Assembly (NCBI GenBank): GCA_021234155.1
Contig: JAJEKV010000034.1
Span: 9,499,614 to 9,563,613 of the forward strand
Reading direction: 5' to 3'
Source of the DNA: Isoetes taiwanensis
Taxonomy: Eukaryota; Streptophyta; Lycopodiopsida; Isoetales; Isoetaceae
DNA: 64,000 bases
Every line of letters starts with the position of its first letter. The stretch's first letter is position 1. The position numbers and the translations under genes are program-made. The notes beneath the pieces are model-generated. The model was not told the DNA's origin, searched no databases, and saw only the letters and a program-made list of their open reading frames with translations. Positions 55,918 through 64,000 of this stretch are shown one piece after another.

Positions 55918-56349
55918 GAAAGGGATGGGCATATAGGCATGATAGGACGCATTTGTTCGCGGCTATTATAGGAACATTACCATTCCTTATGCCGAGCCGA
56001 ATTGCAAGCCCTAGGCATGTTAGGATTCTCTCTTTCAATTTTCGTCGTTCAAAGGGGGTGGTTCCTTCAACCGCAACATCTAAATTATTCCTTAAACACT
56101 AATGTACTATGATTCTGCAAGTCAGTAGCAGATGATCTGGAGCCTGCAGATTCCATAGCGGTCCACTAAGGACCTATGTTTTGCTTGATATATGTTACGT
56201 GTTTGAGTGCTCTGTTTTAACAGACTACGGCCAAGACAATGTTCATATATGATCGATGTACTTCTTGTATTACCTACTTTACTAAATCTTGTCTTTGATA
56301 ATCTAATCCTCCCTTTAACACCACCTCCATGCTCAGGACAACATTATTC

Positions 56350-56370
56350 CAAAGGGAGGAGAATGTGACA
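56350..56370 (+). promoter_or_regulatory. polypurine tract and LTR start of the second chromovirus
   Basis: AAAGGGAGGAGAA directly precedes TGTGACATTCCACG at 56364, a common start of gypsy LTRs. It lies about 450 bp after the chromodomain, as expected. The LTR probably occupies 56364 to somewhere before 57.78 kb; the end is not resolved. Confidence 0.7.
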
Positions 56371-57780
56371 TTCCACGTATTTATATGTTGTACATACAAA
56401 TACCATGGCACGTCACCAAGAGTATTTTAGCCTTTATAAAATTGACCAAAAGGGTTAAAGATAGCTATGCTAAATTATATTAATTAATTAAGCTAAATTT
56501 GCTATCTTAGCTAATTAATAACTAATTAAATAGTTAATTATTAATTTGGCTAATTAAGCTAGTGCCACTTGGGCCAAATCGATTGGCTCTAATAGACTTG
56601 CCAATCTAGGGTTAACTAAATTGGGGCTTCATCCCAATTTTTGCTCCAAATCGATTTGGGAAAAATTGGTGGAGGAGGAGCAGCTTGTTCAACCTTGTTC
56701 AAACCAGAGAGATGGAGACCCTAAGAGACAACGGTTCTGCCAGGATACAAGTTAGTATGTAGACAACCTGAGTTTCTAGCTAACCCTTGTATGATTAGTT
56801 GTATGGTGTTGCTTAAGCCGAGATTATGAATGGATTTACGTATTATGGTAGCTGCAGCTCTTGTGCTTGTAAGATTAAGGGGGATAGAGACCTAAAGGCT
56901 AGTAGAAGCAGAGATGTTTCTAGCTAAAATCCCATAAATTCCAATAAGTGCAGCCTGTGCACAAGAACTGCCAAGATTGAGCACCATACAACGGACATAA
57001 TGGTAAAGTGGAGGTGGAGCCTTGCTGAACGTGGCTATTGGGGATCCTATAATGTGCTAGGCTTATAGTCGGTCACTGCATGTGCCCCTGTATGGGTCTG
57101 ACACCCCTTGGGTCGTAGGCACTGTCCGATGGGACATCTTGGGCTCAATATGTGCAGTGAGCCGACCTATGGATTTTGGGGGCTAAGTCAGGTACAGATG
57201 TGTGAACGTCAGTGGTGTCACGATCCTCTAGCCACCAATGGAACCATTGTGCTCTGGAAGGGGATTCATCTCTATCCTGCCTGGGAAGATGCAATCTAGT
57301 GTAGTCTCACAGGGTGATTCCATGAGATTATGTCTTCGGCCATAGCATGTTTCAACCTATCTGCAAAGTGTGCAGAGGAAAAAGTATGCAGAGGAAGGGT
57401 GGATGAAGTGGACTACCCTAGCTATTGTTCTATTCCAGCCAATGCCATTGTCATGATTCTGTCTGTTGCTATCCGAAGACTCTAACCATTAGTCGACCTC
57501 TTTTGAGTTTGAACCCAGGGTAGAACCCTCATTTATGATGTCTTTTATATATGTTATGTTGGTATTATGCTGTTGTTCGTTGGATGATGGATGGGCCACC
57601 CTTCGTGGTGGCATATTACTTATGTGTATTGTTGATAGTGCTAACATGTATGTACGCTCCACCAAATAGGATATCCTATAGGACATTTGGCCATCACAGG
57701 TGGTCCGAGTCAAATGGAGGTCCTTCCCTTGGTGATTGAGTTACGATGGGAACATCATATAGGTACGAGAAGCATCAAAG
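56371..57780. other. probable LTR body and flank, no gene seen
   Basis: The first part is rich in AATTAATT-type runs (56.45-56.55 kb). Frames are short and without motifs. The LTR end with CA could not be chosen with confidence. Confidence 0.4.
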
Positions 57781-57781
57781 C

Positions 57782-58935
57782 CATGAAGATTGCCAACAAG
57801 ATCCACCGAACTATTGCTGAGCATGAAAACACGATTAAAATATTTTAGAACTCAACTATCACAAGCTATGCTGCTCACAAAACTAGTGGTATTTATCAGG
57901 CCCTTGCTTCACAGGTATCCTCTGATACCTGTGAAGCAAAGGCCTACCAAAGACCTTCCTTACTTTTCTATGCAAGAATGGATTAGTGCATTAGAAAACG
58001 AATATATGAGAGAATTGTTAGAGCATATTTCCCTCTAGATACATGAGTCTCTTGGCTACGGCAAATCCATAGAAGTTGGTCTTGTGCAATTTACATCATG
58101 CATGCAGCTATCAGATTATCTTCAGAAAAAAGTTGTCCCCAATGGGAACCTTCTCCCACGTTTGCTCTAATGGTTGCCTCTGAGTGGCATAACCTTTAGA
58201 CTTAGATGAATATACCTCTGTTGCGCTACTACTAAATAGGGTGGAATGTCCTACAGACAATTTTATTAGTCCATATGCTTCCTTCGGTGCTCTGGCTGAA
58301 CCACATAACATCATTTCTGGTTGGCGCAGTCATTTTTGGACAAAAGCCAACATGCTGCTTGGTCCCCTGATCACATCAGCACCAATCCACGTTGGGATCT
58401 ACGGTTTATATGCAGGCACTCTTGGCAACAGGGTGAGACCCTTGATAACACAAGAAATTGAATGTACATTCATGATGAACAAGGATAGAAGACCACCCTC
58501 AAATGCTATCATGGATTGACACAGTTTATTACCAGAGTCGCTGCCCCTCCAGATCCATCTGTTCAACGACAAGTGGGGTTCTGTGTTGCTCTGAAATGCT
58601 TACTTTCAGGACCGCAAAATCCCAATGCTAGTGTCAGCCAATTCCGTCTTGAGGTTGCTCTTCTTATGGAATGTTCTTATACTCTGGCCCTTGTTCATCA
58701 AGCCCTTGAAGACGGTCAATTCTGGTCTTATTGAAGCAACACCGCCCTCTATCTTTCTACTCCTAAAGTCCTTGCAATCCACAGTGTGCTCATTGCTCTT
58801 ATTCTGGATAAGGTCGGCCTCACATCCGTGCCAATCAAGCTCCCCATGTGGAAGGCTTTCTATTCCCAGAGGTCATATTTGAATTTCTCGCCACCAAGAA
58901 ATCCAAGTGTTGTTTGGTGGGGGTTTGGAAGGGTT
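57782..58935 (+). pseudogene. decayed reading frame of about 380 codons, family unknown
   Basis: From the ATG at 57782 (MKIANKIHRTIAEHEN) protein-like sequence runs on with only a few stops, changing frame about three times. Long clean stretches are 58241-58515 (FGALAEPHNIISGWRSHFWT, LGNRVRPLITQEIECTF) and 58516-58880 (TQFITRVAAPPDPSVQRQVG, NASVSQFRLEVALLMECSYT, KVGLTSVPIKLPMWKAF). There is no polymerase, protease, zinc-finger or transposase motif. The globular, helix-rich composition would fit a capsid-like or gag-like protein, perhaps an old integrated viral or retroelement gene, but nothing proves this. No A-tail or target duplication was found. Confidence 0.35.
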
Positions 58936-59064
58936 GGGGGTCCCTATTGCCAAAGGCACATGACTATTCATGACATATGGGAGTCTCCAAATATAGGCAA
59001 AGAGATAGAGGGACAACTCGGTGTGAGGATGTGCATGGCCTTCATGGCACGAGGGTCCGCATGA

Positions 59065-60545
59065 TCATTACCTTTTTCTTGCCATAGCTTGTAGCGCATC
59101 CATTTTACTATGGCCTTTTCGACGTGAGTCAAGGCTGCCCAACCAGCACAATAGGTTGACTGCTCAGCTCCATCAGCAGAGATATGGGAGCCGGTGGTCA
59201 TTTCCTACCGATCCTTTTTGCTATTATGGACCCAAGACCATTATACTATATACACCAGTAGCTTAGACTTAGAAGCTAGATGAGCCGAAGTATTCTTTTC
59301 TTGTTGTAGATCTCTGCGTTCTATGAGATCCTTGCTAATTTCATTATGGTATCAAGGATTCTCATTTTGGCACTGATGTCTCTCTTATTTTCTATTATAT
59401 TATGTGATTCTTAGTTCTTTTACCAAAATTCCATGAGATACTTTGTATTCAGGATCGGCTTGTTAGACTCAAGGGTGCTCAACAAGGGTTGTCTTTCAGG
59501 TTGTCCCAAACTCACCTCAGACCCCAAACATTCTAAAAGTGACGATTTGATTGGGCCAATCATATTGAAGCTTGAAAAGCTTATGTGGCAATCAAGATGG
59601 TATAAGCAAAGGTAGGGAAGACAAGGTGAGGTCAAATTTTCTAGCTGCCCAACCATGCAAAAAATGATCCATTTGATGCACTAGAAAAGGCCCTTCTTGG
59701 CCTTGGGCATGATTTTCTTGAAGGAAACTATTACGTCCCAGTACTGTTAACATTTTTTTCTTCTTTTCTTCGCATTTAGGCAGAGACACTGTGTACTAAT
59801 GGAAAGTCTGGACTCCAGGAATTGATGTAGAAAATGTATGATGATATTTTTTTGGCTTCCACAAAGACCAAAGTATCGAGTTTGAGTTAGAGGCTGAGAT
59901 AGAGAGGGAAATAGGTATGGCTCTTGAACCCCTGATCAAATCAGCTGAATCTATTTTTCTTGTTTAAGTATTGCCTTGCTACAGTTGTAAAGATCATTTT
60001 TTCTGTTAAGGAACAATATAAATGGAATTAATTGTAGATTCTTGCTTAATTATTGCATAATTGCTAATGACATGCAAAACTCTTGATCGAGATGATGGAA
60101 ATAAATGCTAAATCCAATGAGATCATTTTGTAGTAGATTGCTTGATTCCACTAAAGTTCCATATTATATAACCATTGACGTTATATAATTTGGCCCCTTT
60201 ATACAATACCTCGTGCCAAGAGTCCCAAGGTTGAATGCTTATAGTGGTGATCCCCTTGCAAAACATTGATTATATAGTATATAAAACAATGATCACTACA
60301 ACTATTTGTAACAGGCATTTAACACAATATTGTACAAATTGATGGCGTCGATCCAAGCCCTCGGATCGGCATTCTAGGACGGGACGAGTAGCTATATATG
60401 TGTTCTTCATTCTTCTGGCTGCTTATTGGCGTCTTCTCACAGTAGCTTCTCTTTCCTTGCCCATAGCTTCCCTCCCTTCCCGCCCTTTTATGTTGTTTGT
60501 GTTCGTCTTTTTTCTATATATTTCAGTTCTATGCTGCCTCTATGT
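59065..60545. other. no gene recognised
   Basis: AT-rich, short frames only. Nothing diagnostic was seen. Confidence 0.5.
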
Positions 60546-60550
60546 ATTTT

Positions 60551-60652
60551 ATTCCACCCGCGAGGTGTTGTTGTTTTTCCCACCAGCTTGGTGGTGCTAT
60601 ATTCCACCCGCTGGGTGACGCTGTTTATTTCCACCCGTAGGGTGGCGTTCTT
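60551..60652. repeat. four tandem about 26-bp units, each with a small hairpin
   Basis: Units start ATTCCACCCGCGAGGTG, TTCCCACCAGCTTGGTGG, ATTCCACCCGCTGGGTG and TTTCCACCCGTAGGGTGG. Each has a CCACC(C/A)G...GGTGG palindrome followed by a T-rich spacer. In each unit the loop differs while the stem is kept. Confidence 0.8.
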
Positions 60653-60899
60653 TTTTCCATTTTTTGTCTTCATCCTCTCATCTTGATTGTTTGTCGTTGA
60701 TTCGACGCACCTGCCCTACTTGTTCCTTTTCCCTAACCATTAATGGGTGTTTTCAGTGTTTGTTATTTCTCCAGTAGTTCTACTCCCAGGTTTGCTCTCC
60801 TCTGGACCGCACCTTTTTTCGTTTGCCATCTCATGGGTTCACTACGCCATCGCCCCACTTCCTTCGATTCTCTAGGCAGGCAACATTCAAGGTTGTTGG

Positions 60900-61090
60900 C
60901 AACCATTTCTCATTAGGGTTTTCCTCGAAAACCCGAAAGGGCGGGGTTTTTTATCCCGATGAAAAGTTGGCGCCACTACCCTTCGATATTACTTGTGCAC
61001 ACTTTCTTCCTTATGGGGTAGCTCGACATAGTTCCTATGGCAGCTCCCCATCTATAGTATTCAAACATTGTATACTGCTGCTGTGATGAA
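60900..61090 (+). other. possible LINE-A 3' stem-loop segment
   Basis: TCGAAAACCCGAAAGGGCGGGGTTTTTTATC near 60926 (given here only as its TCGAAAACCC / GGGGTTTTTT stem) resembles the A-stem-T structure at the LINE-A 3' end near 14.51 kb. The usual GGTCTCC-TGGACGATA terminus does not follow, so identity is uncertain. Confidence 0.3.
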
Positions 61091-62500
61091 TGAAATGCAC
61101 ATTGCGTTTCAAACGTGTTGAATTGCATTTTTATCATAAAGTATCTTTTATTTGACAAAATTTAGTTTTTATATAATATTTTCTGTCGTCAGTTTGTATA
61201 GTTTTAGCTTTTCAGAAGACAGTCTTGCCTTCTAATTATATATCATTTCACATTTTCTGGTTATGGCATATTTGCATTTGGCACTCTATTGAGTTTTTAT
61301 AACATGGGTTTTCTTATTGGGTATATTCTTGTTTTGCGTTGTCTTTCTTGGACTCATTCTCTATAGTTTTTTCATTTTTTCCAGAAAGCAATTTCATGAC
61401 TATTGATCATTCATTATGCTTTTGCATTCCTCGTTTTTTCTAATTCGCTCACATTTAATCAGTTAACTTGCCAAGACTCCTTTTTTATTGATCGACTCCT
61501 TTTTTATTGATCGAATTGATTGACATGCTCAATTGTTAGGTTGGTTTCTTTATATTTATATTTGTTTTTCAGGCTCGACACATCTTTTATTGCATGATCC
61601 AGCCTTTTGATTTATCACAGACATGATTTATTACACCATCCTTGTCATTGATGTTTCTTACACTCTTATTGCAACCTTGTCGAGCATTTTCATCTTTGGC
61701 TCCTTTGTTCTTGTAGCTCCACTTTGTCATATTGTTAGCCTCAAGAATCCCACTCTAACCTTGGAGCTCTCGCTCGTCATGTCCCCTCTATCCTTGGCCA
61801 TAACCTTATCTTCGGATCCTGTAGTTATTTCGTGTCGCATTTGTTTCCATGCTTCATTATGTAACATTTATGCTTGAAAATGTTCTTTTCCCATCCTTGA
61901 TCATCATCTTACCTTTTCCTTAGACCCATTTTCAATAACATGGTTTACCTTTTTTGCCCTTATATATTAGCCCATAGTTTTTTACCATTCTCCCATGTTT
62001 CCTCTCTTTTTGCTAGATCTGCAGGGTTCACATGCTGATGCTCGTGCTCACGGCTGCTGATGGTCCTCGTCCTCTCATGCTCCGCTATGTGGTGCGCGAC
62101 TCTGCTCCACATCTCGACGTTTCTCGTTGACTGGACTTGTAGATAAGGAAGTTCTCTAGTGGTCGGCCGGTTTTGTGTTCTCTGTGAGTCCCTTCCCAGA
62201 ATAGCTTCTTAACATTCTTCATTTGTTGCAATACAAAAGTTATGTCAACTAGCAGGGTAGGTCCTCATGTTAAAATACTCAAGCCTTTTTACCCTTCCTA
62301 GCCATGCAATTAAAATGAACAATATTGGTTTTTCTGTTTTGGGATATCCAAATAAAAAACTTAATATCTTCATTTTCCAATCACACGGATCTAAAGGCAG
62401 ATTTTTGTGGCAAGAAGGGCATCTATATTTTTTTTAATCAGGAAGGACACCTATTATTTGTAGCATGGATGCCTAGATCTTCCTTTTGCAACAACTAGGC
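61091..62500. other. no gene recognised; one 20-bp tandem duplication
   Basis: T-rich, short frames only. A direct repeat of GACTCCTTTTTTATTGATC lies at about 61475-61514. Confidence 0.45.
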
Positions 62501-62840
62501 ATACCACAGTCTTTTCAGAATGCAGTTTACCAGCTTTATGAGAATGTATCGGTATTGTTGCCTCCCTCGCACCACCATATTAGAAACAATATTGGAGTCC
62601 GTCAAGGGTGTCCCTCCGCGAGTCTATTTGGCCGTTATATTGATCAAGTAGAGGAATGATTACAATCTCATGGAGGTGGACGCCCCCATCTGGCACAAGT
62701 AGTAACTAGCTCCCTTCTATATGCAGATGATGCAGGCATGTTATCTCATACAACCTCAAGAATGCGGCAACATCTTGGTGCTTTCAGCACATTTTTGCGT
62801 GACTACATGCATGACAGTTCACTTGGATAAAATCATACTT
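62500..62840 (+). pseudogene. LINE reverse-transcriptase remnant
   Basis: Frames give GVRQGCPSASLFGRYIDQVEE (about 62600-62655) and SSLLYADDAGMLSHTTSRM (62705-62770), the palm motifs around the active-site YADD. It ends shortly after in unrelated sequence. It resembles LINE-A but differs enough to be a separate copy or subfamily. Confidence 0.75.
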
Positions 62841-62957
62841 GGATAATCAAACTTAAATACATTGCTATGATGCTACCATAACATAATACACAATTCTATT
62901 GAGCGCGACAATGCCGGGCACATGTTTACTAGTTAATTCCCAGGGAAGAATTGAATT

Positions 62958-63062
62958 GAATTGAATACTATCGTCCATGGAGACCACCAAACAAAGAACA
63001 TCATGTCTATTACTGGCAAGGATTTAAAAACCCTCGCCCTGAAGAGTTTTTTAGGGAAAAGT
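62958..63062 (-). mobile_element. LINE-A 3' terminus in reverse orientation with (AATTC)n tail
   Basis: Read on the minus strand: TTTTCCCTAAAAAACTCTTC, GGGCGAGGGTTTTTAAATCC, then GGTCTCCATGGACGATAGT, then four ATTCA units at 62947-62966. It matches the 14.50-14.62 kb LINE-A end in order and content. It lies back to back with the plus-strand LINE-A copy starting at 63.07 kb. Confidence 0.7.
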
Positions 63063-63069
63063 ACAATAA

Positions 63070-64000
63070 CTATTGGAACAAAAGGAAATTATAACCACTG
63101 ATGATGTGGACCACCGAGCTCACACTTCGGCGGACATGCAATGCCATCTCCACATCCTGGACACATTCTGCCAGGTGATGGACATGGGTGTCAACCTAGT
63201 CAAGACTAATGTGGTCTTTATATCATCCTTACGTCAGCCAAGAAACCCCTCCTTCAGTTACCGAGGGCAAAATGTGGAAGTGGCACCCACCTATAAGTAT
63301 TTGGGAGTAGATGCAATGGGATGCTTTCATCCATCTAGGAGCGACAGCGGGCTGGAAGACACTATATGCAATGCTAAAAAACAGTCATAGAGCAAAGTTA
63401 TATGACTAGGTCCATCCATCACACCTGTTCAGAGTCTTGGTGGAGCCTGTCCTTTTATACGGGGTCGAGATCTGGGCCCCCATTGTATCCCTCACCACCT
63501 GGAATGACTTGGAGCAGGTACAGAAAGCCTTCTTGACCCATGCACTGGGGGTAAAGTCCACGGTCCCATATCAGATCTTGTTGTAGGAGACAGAATCTTA
63601 TCTCTTCAGAGGGCTGCACTTGATCGGCACATTGTCTAGTTTCAAAAGGTGGTCACTATGGACGATGCTTGTCTCCCTAGTCGGGCTTATACTTTGGCAA
63701 TGAAGCCACGATGCCTCAAGGCCCGTTGGAAGGAAAAGCAAGCTCAGTGGTTCGTCAGATGGAATGTGCAGGAGCATAGGTGCATACAAGTGCAAATAGA
63801 GGCAGATCACCACAACTTGATGCAATGCTTTGATGCATGCTTCCTCAATAAGCTCTGGGATGCCAGCGCTCTTGAACAGGTCAAGACAACATAATACCAG
63901 CATCACATAAACCCCACATTAGAACATGACCCGCAACGCTACTTGCATACCCATCTGTCCATGAAAAGATGTCAACTCATTGCCTCGATTTGCACAGGTG
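63070..64000 (+). pseudogene. LINE-A remnant (copy 5), running off the window
   Basis: The frame 63073-63390 has TDDVDHRAHTSADMQCHLH (palm, active-site DD), FCQVMDMGVNLVKTNVVFIS and YRGQNVEVAPTYKYLGVD, all matching 13230-13450. After frame changes, VEPVLLYGVEIWAP-type and LEQVQKAFLTHALGVKS text follows (63440-63570). The C-terminal part (63649-63894, VQEHRCIQVQ; then HHINPTLEHDPQRYL) runs to the window end. There is no frame longer than about 105 codons, so it is dead. Confidence 0.8.

Noticed and set aside
58241-58734. Firm assignment to a virus coat or nucleocapsid family
   Set aside because: The composition is suggestive, but no diagnostic motif could be matched without a search, so it stays unidentified.
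61623-61877. Hydrophobic 84-codon frame resembling a membrane protein
   Set aside because: T-rich DNA produces Leu, Phe, Ile and Val codons by chance; no conserved motif or gene context.
1-64000. CRISPR arrays, bacterial operons, rRNA or tRNA genes
   Set aside because: No regularly spaced repeats of CRISPR type, no Shine-Dalgarno-led operons, and no cloverleaf with A and B boxes was seen by eye. The window is eukaryotic. A covariance-model scan could still find a missed small RNA gene.

Overview
This window looks like nuclear DNA of a land plant with a large, transposon-filled genome. Evidence: a plant-type RING-finger gene with spliceosomal introns, an SR45a-like RNA-binding exon, a plant leucine-rich-repeat fragment, a Ty3/gypsy chromovirus with a Met-tRNA primer site, Helitron and pogo remnants, and telo-box motifs. 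Several non-L1 LINE copies sit beside L1 copies, which would suit a fern, lycophyte or other non-angiosperm, but the sequence alone does not fix the lineage. No complete bacterial, organellar or active viral locus was seen.

Layout. 1-5 kb: non-coding repeat-derived DNA. 5.2-6.2 kb: dead LINE-A piece. 7.6-8.9 kb: reverse-strand LINE-B piece. 8.95-14.6 kb: GC-rich, near full-length but frameshifted LINE-A with ORF1, ORF2 and a microsatellite tail. 14.6-18.1 kb: LINE-B pieces around an L1 3' half. 19.4 kb: 0.2-kb foldback. 20.5-21 kb: possible gene 5' end. 21.5-24 kb: pogo/jerky-type transposase remnant. 25-26.6 kb: small tandem arrays and MITE-like DNA. 26.9-28.2 kb: the one intact host gene, a four-exon RING protein. 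29.07-29.51 kb: Mutator-like MITE with a 9-bp target duplication. 31.3-32.8 kb: SR45a-like exons and an LRR fragment carrying a stop. 33.9-40.9 kb: inverted and duplicated LTR pieces, two terminal-inverted-repeat elements and an L1. 43.2-48.3 kb: chromovirus whose 3' LTR is joined head-on to an inverted copy of itself. 48.8-50 kb: Helitron Rep piece. 50-55 kb: two LINE-A copies, one split by a 1.7-kb retroposed sequence with a 17-bp target duplication. 55-57 kb: second chromovirus piece. 57.8-59 kb: unidentified decayed reading frame. 60-64 kb: more LINE-A pieces.

How it fits together: the LINE-A and L1 families probably supplied the retroposition machinery that made the nested insertions, the bare poly(A) scar near 5.04 kb and the processed copy at 52.3-54.0 kb. 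The best candidate for something undescribed is that retroposed sequence. It encodes a coiled-coil and cysteine-rich protein with a twice-repeated motif G-[YR]-F-N-P-x5-C-x-C-x2-C that I cannot assign to a family. Reading frames were judged by eye; no database search was possible, so family names rest on recognised motifs.
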